From assembly GCF_036336025.1 (NCBI RefSeq), contig NZ_JAYKKE010000002.1:427364-491363 (forward strand): a stretch of 64,000 bases of DNA. Reading direction: 5' to 3'. Below, piece after piece: positions 8,303 through 17,923 of the stretch. A program made the position numbers and the translations under genes. The notes beneath the pieces are model-generated. The model was not told the origin of the DNA. It ran no database searches and saw only the letters and a list, made by a program, of their open reading frames with translations. How positions within the stretch are numbered: position 1 is the first letter of the stretch; each line of letters opens with the position of its first letter. The DNA is from Stomatohabitans albus. GTDB taxonomy: Bacteria > Actinomycetota > Nitriliruptoria > Euzebyales > Euzebyaceae.

Positions 8303-11300
8303 ATGACGATCCAACTTCGTTACCCAGCCGATCTCCCCATCACAGACCATGTTGAGGAGATTCTGCAGCTATTGGACCACCATCAGGTGGTTGTGGTTGC
8401 TGGTGAAACTGGCAGCGGGAAGAGTACGCAGCTACCCAAAATTGCCTATGCCTCTGCTTTAGCTCGTTCTCGAGATCGTCGTCCAAAATTAATTGGGCAC
8501 ACCCAACCTCGCCGCATTGCAGCACGTGCCGTTGCCGAACGTGTAGCCGAAGAAATGGGCACAACAATCGGACAGGCGGTTGCCTATACGGTTCGCTTCA
8601 CCGATACAACGGGCCCAGAAACTCGCATCAAGGTGATGACAGACGGGATTTTGCTCAATGAGTTTCAACGTGACCCCGCATTAAACCGCTACGACACCTT
8701 GATTATTGACGAGGCGCATGAGCGCAGCCTGAATATCGATTTCATTCTGGGCTATCTCGCCAACCTATTGCCTAAACGCCCAGATTTACGGGTGATTATC
8801 ACATCTGCCACCATTGATACCGAACGGTTTGCTGAGCATTTTGCTCACCATGGTGAACCTGCTCCGATCGTGCAGGTGAGTGGGCGCACCTACCCCGTTG
8901 AGATTCGGTACCGCCCCTTGGACGCACCGAGCGGAGCGGCGCATCCTGAAGACGATGATTTTGAGGGCAACAACGTCGATCGTGATGTCACCGAAGGGAT
9001 TGTGCTCGCGGTGCATGAACTGTGTGCTGAAGGCCCAGGAGACATCTTGGTCTTTACCAGTGGGGAAGGTCCTATTCGTGATGCCACTGAAGCGCTCTCC
9101 AAGGCGGCAGCCCATGACCGGTTACTCCAAGGCGTTGAAATTGTGCCATTGTTTGCTCGCCTGAGTGCCCAAGAACAGCACAATGTGTTTAGCCCGCATA
9201 CGGGTCGTCGCATTGTTATTGCGACCAATATCGCCGAAACGAGTCTGACCGTTCCAGGTATTCGCTATGTCGTTGACTCAGGGTTGGCCCGTATCAGTCG
9301 GTACGGTCGAAAATCTAAGGTGCAGCGCCTCCCCATTGAAGCGATCAGCCAAGCCAGTGCCAACCAGCGTTCTGGACGCTGTGGACGCATCGGTCCGGGT
9401 ATTGCGATTCGCCTATATAGTGAAGATGATTTTCACCAGCGCCCGGCGTTTACTGAACCCGAGATTCTACGGACGAATCTTGCCAGCGTGATGTTGCAGA
9501 TGACCAGTCTGGGGTTGGGTGATGTTGCCGAGTTTCCTTTTATTCAGCCACCAGATAAAAAGGCGATCAACGACGCAAAAACAACGTTAGATGAACTGGA
9601 TGCAATTGAGGCGGCACCCCAAGAGCCCAATGGGCAGCGCTTAACCGACATCGGTCGTGCTATGGCCCGCCTGCCGGTAGACCCACGGTTGGCACGCCTG
9701 ATGATTGCCGGCGCTGCCTTTGGGGTCTTAGATGCTGCCATCATCTGTACCGCAGCGTTATCGCTTCGTGATGTACGCGAATATCCTGAAGCGCAACGTG
9801 ATGTCGCAGTCGGACTGCACCGGCGTTTCGATGACCCCGCCTCTGACTACCTCACCGTGTTGGCGTTATGGAATTATCTTCAAGACCAGCGTGCCGCACT
9901 ATCAGGTACCAAGTTTCGGGCTCTGTGTAAAGCTGAGTTCATTCACTTCTTGCGATGGCGTGAGTGGGTTGACCTGGTTAACCAGTTATGCAAGGCAGCC
10001 AAGGATGCATTTCTCGTTAGCGACACTGCCAATCGAGTCCAAGATCATGATGATGCCCGTGCACCCGGTGAGGCACTTCATCGTGCGGTGCTTGTGGCGA
10101 TGGCTGCCGGTGTTGGCCAAAAACGGATTCCAACATCAGGACCTCCTCAATCAAAAACAAAACGACGCCGACCGCCGCAGAAGGGGCCGGTCACGTACAG
10201 CGGTACTCGTGGTACGCAGTTTCGTCTTGGGAAGCGGTCAGCAACGTCTACCCATCCACCAGATTGGGTGGTTGCAAGCGAAATCGTTGAAACCACCGGC
10301 CTGTGGGCTACCCATGTCGCCACCATCGACCCCCAGTGGATTGTGGGGTTACTCCGCCACCATTGCACATTTACTCGTTCTGACCAGCGTTGGATGGCCG
10401 ACCGTGGGCAGGCCGTGGTTACGGAGCGTATCTCATTCCGTGGGCTAGTCATCGAACCAGGCAGGCCTGTTCCGCTAGCCCACTTCGATCAAGGGGCCGC
10501 ACGGGACTTGTTTATTCAAGAAGGCCTTGTTGGTGGCCAGCTCACTGCACGCTCAATGACGCCGGAGCTTCAACGGGTCATCACCGCCAATCAAGCGGCA
10601 ATTGATGATGCCCATGAGCTTGAAGATCGGATGCGTGCCCGTGGGATCATTGACCCTGAAGCGGTTCTCATTGACCGGTTGATGGCTGTTTTGCCCAAAT
10701 GGGTTACTGGTGCAACTGAGCTTACCAAGTGGATTCGTAAAGGTACCCGACCGTTAAAGCGCCGTGATGGCGAGTCGAATTCAGCGTTAAAAGAACGCCG
10801 TGCCAGGGCAGCAAAACAGCGTGAAGCATCGATCACCTTTCGAGCCCAGCAACTGATTGGAGATGCTGACGGCCTTGGTGGGCGAGGGTTTCCTGACCAC
10901 CTCACCATTGATGGACACGAGCTTGGGGTGACCTATACGTTTGATCCGAGTGATGCCGAAGCCGATGGGATGACGATACATGTCCCTGTAGGGGTACTGC
11001 CTGCTATTACGCCTGGGGCGGGTGATTGGCTGGTACCAGGGTTCCGTGCAGAACTGATCGAAACGATATTGCGCGGGCTGGATAAGACCATTCGTCGTGG
11101 CCTCAGCCCGATAGCCACGACGGCACAACGATATGGTGAACAACTTGACCCTGCGGACGGTCCTTTTAACCAGGTGTTAGCAACAACGATTTCCAACCAA
11201 GTCGGTCAAATCGTGACTGCGGCACAAATAGCCCAAGTCGATCGGCCCGCTCATCTCCGGGTTCGGTGGGCGGTAACCAACAATGGCACCATCTTGGCCA

Positions 11301-12262
11301 CAAGTCCCGATTTGGGGGCGCTTCAAGCTGGGGTTGCCGGACATATGCGGGCGGAAATTAAAAAGGTGGGTGCTGAGTTAGAAGCCGACGGGCTTGACGG
11401 GTTCCCGGAGACAGATTTACCACGAGCGATCACTCGTCAAGTTGGCGGTCATGCGGTAACCGGGTACCCCGCGCTGGTTCCCGATACAGACGGGAAGCAT
11501 GTTCGGATTCGTATCATGCCAACAGAAGCTACCCAACGCTCAGGGATGGTAGCCGCACAACGCCAGTTACTTCTTGCTCACTGTGCCCGACCGTTACAGG
11601 TGGTCAATGGCACATTGGGCGCGAGAGATAAATTACGGCTCACCCTTGCACCCCATGAATCTGTAGAGGCCTTGGCCGCAGATATGGCTGGGGCAGTCGT
11701 TGATGATTTGCTGATGCGTACGGGTGGGGTGGCTTGGACGCATGCCGATTTTGTAAAACGGACTGAGGTGATTGACCGGCATTGGAAAACAGAGATCGCC
11801 CAAGTTGCCCGAATTGTGGTGTCAGCATTAACAATTGCTGAAGCCGTTAATGCTGCGCTCACCACGCCAACCCAGCATCGTCCAAGTTTGCAGGTGCGCG
11901 CCAACGTCTTGTTGCGGTACCAGCAACTCGTGTATCCCGGTTTTGTCACGGGTATGGGAGTAAGCCAATTACGAGAACTCCCCCGCTACCTTGATGCGTT
12001 GCGCTTACGGCTACTGGCCTTGCCCGGCAGCTTTGATAAGGATGATCGAAACCAGCTTGTAATGGTTGATTTAGAGGAGGACTTCGCTGCTCTTAAACGA
12101 GCAAGGGTTGCTACTCAAGCTGAACTTAACGCCATTCGATGGCAACTCGAAGAACTCCACGTCCAGCTCTTTGCGCAGCGCCTTGGTACGGCGCAAAGCG
12201 TGTCTGAACGACGGATTCGTAACCAGATTCGTGCCCTTATTCAACGCGACCAACCGGCATAA
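8303..12262 (+). CDS. hrpA: ATP-dependent DEAH-box RNA helicase HrpA
   Basis: A 1319-residue helicase, the normal length for HrpA. Walker A is GETGSGKST at residues 34-42, the DEAH box is at 136-139, SATID is motif III, and motif VI is QRSGRCGRIGPG. The helicase-associated (HA2) and OB-fold domains follow, then the long C-terminal region specific to HrpA. HrpA uses ATP to remodel RNA and resolves stalled or collided ribosomes in E. coli. A KTKRRRPP basic patch near residue 615 may contact RNA. The ATG is only 3 bases after the metA stop, with no strong ribosome binding site, suggesting translational coupling. Confidence 0.95.
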   Translation: MTIQLRYPADLPITDHVEEILQLLDHHQVVVVAGETGSGKSTQLPKIAYASALARSRDRRPKLIGHTQPRRIAARAVAERVAEEMGTTIGQAVAYTVRFTDTTGPETRIKVMTDGILLNEFQRDPALNRYDTLIIDEAHERSLNIDFILGYLANLLPKRPDLRVIITSATIDTERFAEHFAHHGEPAPIVQVSGRTYPVEIRYRPLDAPSGAAHPEDDDFEGNNVDRDVTEGIVLAVHELCAEGPGDILVFTSGEGPIRDATEALSKAAAHDRLLQGVEIVPLFARLSAQEQHNVFSPHTGRRIVIATNIAETSLTVPGIRYVVDSGLARISRYGRKSKVQRLPIEAISQASANQRSGRCGRIGPGIAIRLYSEDDFHQRPAFTEPEILRTNLASVMLQMTSLGLGDVAEFPFIQPPDKKAINDAKTTLDELDAIEAAPQEPNGQRLTDIGRAMARLPVDPRLARLMIAGAAFGVLDAAIICTAALSLRDVREYPEAQRDVAVGLHRRFDDPASDYLTVLALWNYLQDQRAALSGTKFRALCKAEFIHFLRWREWVDLVNQLCKAAKDAFLVSDTANRVQDHDDARAPGEALHRAVLVAMAAGVGQKRIPTSGPPQSKTKRRRPPQKGPVTYSGTRGTQFRLGKRSATSTHPPDWVVASEIVETTGLWATHVATIDPQWIVGLLRHHCTFTRSDQRWMADRGQAVVTERISFRGLVIEPGRPVPLAHFDQGAARDLFIQEGLVGGQLTARSMTPELQRVITANQAAIDDAHELEDRMRARGIIDPEAVLIDRLMAVLPKWVTGATELTKWIRKGTRPLKRRDGESNSALKERRARAAKQREASITFRAQQLIGDADGLGGRGFPDHLTIDGHELGVTYTFDPSDAEADGMTIHVPVGVLPAITPGAGDWLVPGFRAELIETILRGLDKTIRRGLSPIATTAQRYGEQLDPADGPFNQVLATTISNQVGQIVTAAQIAQVDRPAHLRVRWAVTNNGTILATSPDLGALQAGVAGHMRAEIKKVGAELEADGLDGFPETDLPRAITRQVGGHAVTGYPALVPDTDGKHVRIRIMPTEATQRSGMVAAQRQLLLAHCARPLQVVNGTLGARDKLRLTLAPHESVEALAADMAGAVVDDLLMRTGGVAWTHADFVKRTEVIDRHWKTEIAQVARIVVSALTIAEAVNAALTTPTQHRPSLQVRANVLLRYQQLVYPGFVTGMGVSQLRELPRYLDALRLRLLALPGSFDKDDRNQLVMVDLEEDFAALKRARVATQAELNAIRWQLEELHVQLFAQRLGTAQSVSERRIRNQIRALIQRDQPA

Positions 12263-12536
12263 TGCGGCCTGGAGTCCTGGTAATAGGGGTGACATCACAA
12301 CTCCACATTAGGGTTAGCAATGCTAGAGAAGCCAAGCAACCAGGGCATGCATGATGGCTGCAGCCGATGTATCCAGCAACCACCACTGATGTAAAGATAG
12401 CCACATTCGTAATCACTAGGATTTTTATCGAATAGTTCCTCACCTGGTGAATTGGTGGATTTCTACATTGCAAATACGGACGTTTTGAATGTGGGTGTAT
12501 GCACTACGGGTGTGCGGCCAGGTCACGAATATATGA
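12263..12536. other. Intergenic stretch, no gene recognised
   Basis: Together with the terminator-like hairpin and short spacer that follow, this makes the 333-base gap between hrpA (+) and the small membrane protein gene (-). I see no convincing ORF with a ribosome binding site, no tRNA cloverleaf and no T-run terminator. A weak 5-bp stem (GGAGT...ACTCC) near 12270-12303 could mark the hrpA mRNA end. Composition is more AT-rich around 12400-12440. Confidence 0.4.
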
Positions 12537-12563
12537 CAAAACGGCGGGTATACCGCCGTTTTG
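12537..12563. terminator. Bidirectional A/T-flanked hairpin
   Basis: A perfect 11-bp stem (CAAAACGGCGG/CCGCCGTTTTG) with a 5-base loop. The A4 and T4 tracts at the base of the stem give a U-tract in either direction, so it can terminate both hrpA (+) and the small membrane protein gene (-) that ends at 12596. Confidence 0.7.
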
Positions 12564-12595
12564 CCTACCTCTGTGTATGGAAAATAGTGTTTGGA

Positions 12596-12790
12596 CTAGC
12601 GACCTGCTGCCTGAAGGGCCGCTTCCTTCGCTTCCTTCGCAACCTTGTGGGGATCTGGCAGATCGTCAAATCCCTCAAAATCATCGAACTCATCGAAAAG
12701 GTCGTCGTTCGCTTGCTGGGATTGCATCCAAACCCACACGATGGCGGCAAGTAGCAATCCAAATAACCCAAATTTCAGCACGTTTTTCAT
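12596..12790 (-). CDS. Small single-pass membrane protein with acidic tail (64 aa)
   Basis: An unrecognised 64-residue protein. Residues about 5-23 (LKFGLFGLLLAAIVWVWMQ) form one membrane helix; the rest is a strongly acidic tail containing DDLFDEFDDF and an Ala/Lys/Glu helix (KEAKEAALQAAG). The same tail, DDLFDEFDDF then a D-x-P-x-x-H segment and an EEAKE/KEAKE helix, recurs in the next gene upstream (12830-13387), so the two are related by partial duplication. AGGA lies 7 bases before the ATG, supporting a real gene. The acidic tail probably faces the cytoplasm or binds a basic partner; this is inference. Confidence 0.65.
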   Translation of the reverse strand: MKNVLKFGLFGLLLAAIVWVWMQSQQANDDLFDEFDDFEGFDDLPDPHKVAKEAKEAALQAAGR

Positions 12791-12829
12791 TTGATTATCC
12801 TGTCAATTAAAGCAATGTATTGAGGCTGA

Positions 12830-13387
12830 CTACCCGAGGTCGACCGTGTCGTCTCCAACTGCGTCCTCAACTAAACGCTTTGCGTTTTCCTTTGCTTCTT
12901 CAGCAGCTTCGTGGACATTAGGAATATCGTGCTCTGTATCCAGCAAGGTGAAGTCATCAAACTCATCAAATAAGTCGTCGTCATCACTGCCGTACAGCCA
13001 CCAGGCCGCTGCTACGAATAGGCCAAGGCCGCAGGTCATCAAGATAATGAGCCACCACCAGACACCGAGCCCTTTTTTCTTGGGCTTGATCGCTTCAGCT
13101 AGCTGGGTGCGCAATTCCTCAACCTCAGCCTCAAGCGCCTTGTTGGCGTTGGCAAGATGCCGGGTATCGAGGGGATCGATTGAGCGGACTTTATCCACAA
13201 GCTGATCAAAATCAAATTTTTGCAAAGCACTCTCCATATTCGAGAATTTGTTTTCAACACGCCCATCTAACTGATCAGCAACCATGCGGAACCCTTTGGC
13301 TCCGTAGTGTGAAATCTTGTCAGACGCAAAGTTGGCGAAGGGTAGGGCTGCCCGTATGACAGCTCCGGTCTTAGAACGCTTAAACAC
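12830..13387 (-). CDS. Membrane protein with coiled coil and acidic tail (185 aa)
   Basis: An unrecognised protein. I choose the GTG at 13387 (VFKRSKTG) because AGGAG lies 7 bases upstream; the frame continues to an ATG at 13459 without a comparable site. The first ~100 residues are amphipathic. A coiled coil follows (EAEVEELRTQLAEAI), then a Lys cluster (PKKKG), one Trp-rich membrane helix (VWWWLIILMTCGLGLFVAAA) and an acidic cytoplasmic or periplasmic tail with DDDDLFDEFDDF. The tail matches that of the adjacent 64-residue protein. It lies 39 bases upstream of that gene and is divergent from prfC. The function is unknown. Confidence 0.65.
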   Translation of the reverse strand: MFKRSKTGAVIRAALPFANFASDKISHYGAKGFRMVADQLDGRVENKFSNMESALQKFDFDQLVDKVRSIDPLDTRHLANANKALEAEVEELRTQLAEAIKPKKKGLGVWWWLIILMTCGLGLFVAAAWWLYGSDDDDLFDEFDDFTLLDTEHDIPNVHEAAEEAKENAKRLVEDAVGDDTVDLG

Positions 13388-13510
13388 CGTTTTCTCCTCT
13401 GTCGTAGACAACCTCGATGTACTCACCTTATACCAAAAGCAGCTCAGGTACCGATTCATATTTGCGATACCTACGACTTTTGGCCAATCACTGGCAGACT
13501 TTGAGGTCTC

Positions 13511-15142
13511 ATGAGCCTTACATCACTTGATTTTGCAAGCGCAGTTCACCAGCGGCGCACGTTTGCGATCATCAGCCACCCTGACGCTGGTAAAACGACC
13601 TTAACGGAAAAATTCCTGCTGTATGCCGGGGCGGTGGGTGAAGCCGGTGCAGTCAAAAGCCGTCGAGTTGCCCGAGGAACTCGTAGTGACTGGATGGCAC
13701 TCGAACAAGAACGTGGGATTAGTGTTTCGTCAACCGTCATGCACTTTTCGTGGGGTGATTGGCATTTCAATCTGTTAGATACCCCTGGCCACGCAGATTT
13801 CTCAGAGGATACGTATCGCACGTTGTGCGCCGCCGATGCGGCCATCATGGTGTTGGACTTTGCAAAGGGTCTGGAACCTCAAACCCTAAAGCTCTTCAAA
13901 GTCTGTCGAGACCGGGGGCTTCCTATCGTTACCTTTGTGAACAAGTGTGACCGGCCAGGCCTTGGCCCCTTAGGCCTTATCGATTCAATTGAAGCAGAAA
14001 TCGGGGTACGTCCGGTGCCATTTAACTGGCCGGTAGGTGACGGGCCAGGTTTCGTTGGCATCGTTGACCGAGAAACCCGAAACCTTGTTCGAGTTGGTGA
14101 TACCCAGTCAGGTACCCGCAAAGGCACGTTTATCGAAGAGCCTTTTGCCACAGCCGACCCAGGTGCCTGCCCCACCGATCGTTGGGAACAAGTGGGTGAA
14201 GAGTTGGATCTGCTCGATATGGACGATCGTGACTTTGACCACGATGCGTTCATGGACGGCAAGATTTCACCCATGTTTTTCGGCTCAGCCTTGCACAACT
14301 TTGGTGTCGAGATTTTGCTGCGTGGCTTTGCTGAACTGGCCCCTCCCCCATCAGCTCAACCAGTTATTGATGCAAAAGACACTGCCGCCACTACCATCAT
14401 TGGCCATCGTGACCTTGACGCACCCTTTAGCGGTCAGGTGTTCAAGATTCAAACGAATATGAATCCTCGACACCGTGACCGGATGGCATTTTTGCGTGTG
14501 AACTCGGGGGTATTTGAACGCGGTATGAGCGCCACACTCGCACGAACGGGGCGTAGCTATCAGCTTAAATACGCCCACCAACTCTTTGCTGCGGACCGAA
14601 ACAGTGTGGATGCGGCTGTACCGGGTGACATTGTAGGTCTCGTTAATGCCACGGATCTGGTGCCTGGGGACACGTTGTATATGGATAAACCCGCGACGTT
14701 TTTACCAATCCCAACCTTTGCACCTGAACAGTTCATGAGTGTCCGCCTCGGAGACACCAGTCGGGCAAAGCAATTTAGAAATGGGTTAGTCCAACTCGAT
14801 GAGGAAGGTGTCATTCATGTACTCCGTCGCCTTGATTTAGGCGACCAGCTCCCTATTTTGGCCGGTGTGGGTGCCTTGCAGTTTGAGGTGGCCGCCCATC
14901 GGTTTGAACATGAGTTTGGGGCTCCGGTTCGCTTTGAACCACTCCCCTGGGTTGAGGCCCGGCGTATCGATGCGTCTGCTGTGGACGCTTTACGTGACCA
15001 GTTCCGGTCAATCATTGTGCAAAACTCACGCGGTCAGTACCTGATTTTATTTGGGTCAACGGTGGCATTGGACAAAGCGATCACCGACCACCCCGACATC
15101 ACCTTTGTTGAACTCGGAACCGGCCTGGCCATTCGCCGCTAG
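13511..15142 (+). CDS. prfC: Peptide chain release factor 3
   Basis: A 543-residue translational GTPase. G1 is SHPDAGKTT (residues 22-30), switch II is DTPGHADFSEDTYR starting at D90, and G4 is NKCDR at 144. SRRVARGTRSDWMALEQERGISV is the RF3-specific switch I region, distinguishing it from EF-G. RF3 recycles RF1 and RF2 from the terminating ribosome. Length is close to E. coli RF3 (529). It is transcribed divergently from the two small membrane protein genes, and its end faces glgP across a strong hairpin. Confidence 0.96.
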   Translation: MSLTSLDFASAVHQRRTFAIISHPDAGKTTLTEKFLLYAGAVGEAGAVKSRRVARGTRSDWMALEQERGISVSSTVMHFSWGDWHFNLLDTPGHADFSEDTYRTLCAADAAIMVLDFAKGLEPQTLKLFKVCRDRGLPIVTFVNKCDRPGLGPLGLIDSIEAEIGVRPVPFNWPVGDGPGFVGIVDRETRNLVRVGDTQSGTRKGTFIEEPFATADPGACPTDRWEQVGEELDLLDMDDRDFDHDAFMDGKISPMFFGSALHNFGVEILLRGFAELAPPPSAQPVIDAKDTAATTIIGHRDLDAPFSGQVFKIQTNMNPRHRDRMAFLRVNSGVFERGMSATLARTGRSYQLKYAHQLFAADRNSVDAAVPGDIVGLVNATDLVPGDTLYMDKPATFLPIPTFAPEQFMSVRLGDTSRAKQFRNGLVQLDEEGVIHVLRRLDLGDQLPILAGVGALQFEVAAHRFEHEFGAPVRFEPLPWVEARRIDASAVDALRDQFRSIIVQNSRGQYLILFGSTVALDKAITDHPDITFVELGTGLAIRR

Positions 15143-15172
15143 TTCGTCTCGGTCAACCCACGCTGAAAGGCG

Positions 15173-15218
15173 GTGTGTCGGTGTATCGTATCGGGCCGAT
15201 ACGGGTACACCGACACAC
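15173..15218. terminator. Large two-part hairpin between prfC and glgP
   Basis: An outer 13-bp stem (GTGTGTCGGTGTA with its complement at 15206-15218), a small asymmetric bulge, and an inner 7-bp stem (GTATCGG/CCGATAC) with a single-base loop. There is no T-run. Its position between convergent stop codons suggests a bidirectional terminator. Confidence 0.65.
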
Positions 15219-15233
15219 AGTCAATAGGTGTGG

Positions 15234-17852
15234 CTAGCTCAAGACGGTGATCTTCCCCACGGAGGCAAAGTGGCCTAGGTCTTCGTGGTGGGGAATGATG
15301 CGTGCGGTGACCCCGTGTTCACCCGCATTGGTCAAATGAAGGTTGCCGTGCCAGCGGCCATCGTCACCAATGGCAAGGTCAAGTACATCTGGCTCAGTGA
15401 TGGTGCCATCAACGGTGACTGCCCCATGGAGGACTTGAACTTTCACATCCGTTGGGTTCAGCGAGCCAAGGTTGGCTTCAATGACAATTTCACGCTGTTC
15501 ACCAGCGGTTGCTGCGCTATCGGCGATATGGACCGCATTGATCGTGACTTCATGCCAGGCCTTGCGGACCTTATCCTTCCAACGGTTGAACTCAATAGCA
15601 CGCTGACCGGCATGTTCAGCCAAGCGCTTGGCGTGTTCGCCTAGCGGGGTGTAGAGCTCATTCGTGTAATCCATCACCATGCGCGTAGCAAGGACCTTGG
15701 GGCCGTTTGTGGCCAAGGAATGACGAACCCGCTTCATCCAGCGACGGGGATACAAGTTTGTTTCACGATCCCAGAACAAGGGAATAATCCGGTGTTCAAG
15801 GAGGTCAAACAAACTGGCCGCATCAGAGGCATCTTGTTGTGCATCATCGGCATGCATGAAACGGGTACCGATAGCAAAACCATTTTCAACGCCGTTGCTG
15901 CTTTGCGTTTCAAAGTCAGAATCTTCTGAGCTGATATACATTTCGTCCCACCAGCCATCAAGCACACTGGCGTGGAGACCACCATTCAATACACACTTTT
16001 CACCAGATGTACCAGATGCTTCATGGGGGCGACGTGGATTGTTTAACCAGACATCCACCCCATGCAGCATGTAACGGGCTACTTCCATGTCATAGTTTTC
16101 AATGAAGAGCAGACGCTTACGCATCTCAGGGTCATCTTTAGTGAAGTCAACAATCTGGCGAATGAGTGACTTGCCTCCGTCATCAGCTGGATGGGCCTTC
16201 CCCGCGAAAATGAACTGAACGGGTCGGTGTGGATCAGTCAACAATTTACGCAACCGTTCTGGCTGGCTGAGAAGCAAGGTTGCCCGTTTATAGGTTGCAA
16301 AACGTCGTGCAAACCCGATCGTTAACGCATTAGGGTCTAACGCTTCGTTAATCCAATGCAGGGTTGGTTCACTCGCGCCACGTGCAATGTGTTGGTCACG
16401 AGTCCATTCACGCGCCTTTTCAACCAGCTTGTAGCGGTTATGCACGCGAGCTTCCCACAGACGTTCATCGCTTATATTGCCGGCGTTAGCCCAAGCATCA
16501 GGATTCCAGCGCCAACCTTCGGCCAGATGCTCATCGAATATCTGGCTCATTTCATTGCTTGTCCATGTTTCAGCATGAACGCCATTCGTGATTGACGTAA
16601 TTGGTACGTCACTTACTTCAACGCCAGCCCAGACAGACTGGAACATTTCTCGGCTTACTTGGCCATGGAGTTTGGATACACCGTTTGCCTTGGATGATAA
16701 GCGCAACCCAAACATCGCCATATTGAACTTATCGGAACCATTTTCATGACCCAAACTCAATAGAGCATCCATACCACCAAATGAATCCGCAAAGTTTGCA
16801 AACCAGTGTTCAATTAGGCCGCGATCAAAGCGGTCGATACCCGCAGGAACCGGCGTGTGCGTTGTGAAGAGCACCCCTGCCCGGGCAACTTCTTTTGCTT
16901 CCTCAAAGGTCATCCCGTTGGTAACCCCGTCGGTACCACCAGGAACAAGTACGCTGCGCTGGCCGGTGATCAGTTGGCGCATACGTTCAAACTGTAAGAA
17001 CATCGCGTGGCCCTCGTTAGCATGAAAGACCGTGGGGGTGAAGGGCACAACACCGAGCCGAACAGCTTCTGCTAGTGCTCGAATCCCACCGATACCTAAC
17101 ACAATCTCTTGACGCACACGATGGGTTGCATCACCACCGTAGAGGCGGTCGGTAACCACACGGTCATCAGGGTGGTTGCCTTCAACATCTGTATCCAATA
17201 ACAACAGCGGCACCCGTCCAACAGAAGCCACCCATGTTTGTATGGTCACGGTACGGCCATCGAGATCAACCGTTACATACACAGGCTCACCATGTTCAGA
17301 TAGGCGTTCAACTGGCATGTCATGGGGATTGACATCGGGGTAACTCTCACGCTGCCAATGGGTTGAGTCAAGGGATTGATTGAAATAGCCGTGGCGGTAA
17401 AACAAACCGACACCGCTCAGGGGCAAGCCCAGGTCACTTGCACTCTTGAGGTGGTCTCCTGCCAGAATCCCTAGCCCTCCAGAATAAATCTGCATGACTT
17501 CCGTTAACCCAAACTCAGCACTGAAATAGGCAATGCCTGTTGGTGGGGTTTCTTGGAACTGGGCCCACATGTCTCGTGTTAAATAGTGTTGGAGTTCATC
17601 GTGTTCACGAGTTACACGCGCCAAGAATGCCTCATCATGGCGTAGGGACTCCATACGGTCAGGGTGCAAACGATTAATGAACTTGACCGGATTTTCGCCT
17701 GTTTCTTCCCACAGGTCAGGGTCAATACTGGCAAAGAGGTCTAAGGTCGGACGATGCCAAGACCAACGAAGGTTGGCGGCCAATGCGTTGAGTTGCTCAA
17801 GTTCTTGAGGCAACGATGGTTTGATGCGAAATGTACGAATGGCCTTGGCCAC
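15234..17852 (-). CDS. glgP: Alpha-glucan phosphorylase
   Basis: An 872-residue GT35 phosphorylase of the type with an N-terminal DUF3417 domain (residues about 10-120, LAANLRWSWHRPTLDLFASID), common in actinobacteria. It releases glucose-1-phosphate from alpha-1,4-glucans. The PLP lysine lies in EASGTSGEKCVLNGG, followed by GLHASVLDGWWDE; the HTPVPAGIDRF and NGVHAETWTS blocks are also typical. The C-terminal ~100 residues form an extra beta-rich domain. The GTG start has GAGGAGA just upstream. It is divergent from glgE with a 71-base gap, so one regulatory region probably serves both glucan synthesis and degradation. Confidence 0.95.
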   Translation of the reverse strand: MAKAIRTFRIKPSLPQELEQLNALAANLRWSWHRPTLDLFASIDPDLWEETGENPVKFINRLHPDRMESLRHDEAFLARVTREHDELQHYLTRDMWAQFQETPPTGIAYFSAEFGLTEVMQIYSGGLGILAGDHLKSASDLGLPLSGVGLFYRHGYFNQSLDSTHWQRESYPDVNPHDMPVERLSEHGEPVYVTVDLDGRTVTIQTWVASVGRVPLLLLDTDVEGNHPDDRVVTDRLYGGDATHRVRQEIVLGIGGIRALAEAVRLGVVPFTPTVFHANEGHAMFLQFERMRQLITGQRSVLVPGGTDGVTNGMTFEEAKEVARAGVLFTTHTPVPAGIDRFDRGLIEHWFANFADSFGGMDALLSLGHENGSDKFNMAMFGLRLSSKANGVSKLHGQVSREMFQSVWAGVEVSDVPITSITNGVHAETWTSNEMSQIFDEHLAEGWRWNPDAWANAGNISDERLWEARVHNRYKLVEKAREWTRDQHIARGASEPTLHWINEALDPNALTIGFARRFATYKRATLLLSQPERLRKLLTDPHRPVQFIFAGKAHPADDGGKSLIRQIVDFTKDDPEMRKRLLFIENYDMEVARYMLHGVDVWLNNPRRPHEASGTSGEKCVLNGGLHASVLDGWWDEMYISSEDSDFETQSSNGVENGFAIGTRFMHADDAQQDASDAASLFDLLEHRIIPLFWDRETNLYPRRWMKRVRHSLATNGPKVLATRMVMDYTNELYTPLGEHAKRLAEHAGQRAIEFNRWKDKVRKAWHEVTINAVHIADSAATAGEQREIVIEANLGSLNPTDVKVQVLHGAVTVDGTITEPDVLDLAIGDDGRWHGNLHLTNAGEHGVTARIIPHHEDLGHFASVGKITVLS

Positions 17853-17923
17853 GAGGTCTCCTCTGATTAGGGGCAGTTGACGAGCACTGAGAACTAGTTT
17901 GACGTATTTAGGGAATTAGACCT

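Noticed and set aside
9732-10448. 238-codon open frame on the plus strand in another frame
   Set aside because: It is inside hrpA in a different reading frame, with unnatural residue composition; hrpA is intact there.
12615-12640. Tandem CTTCCTTCG repeat
   Set aside because: It is the coding sequence for Lys-Glu-Ala repeated twice in the small membrane protein, not an independent repeat element.
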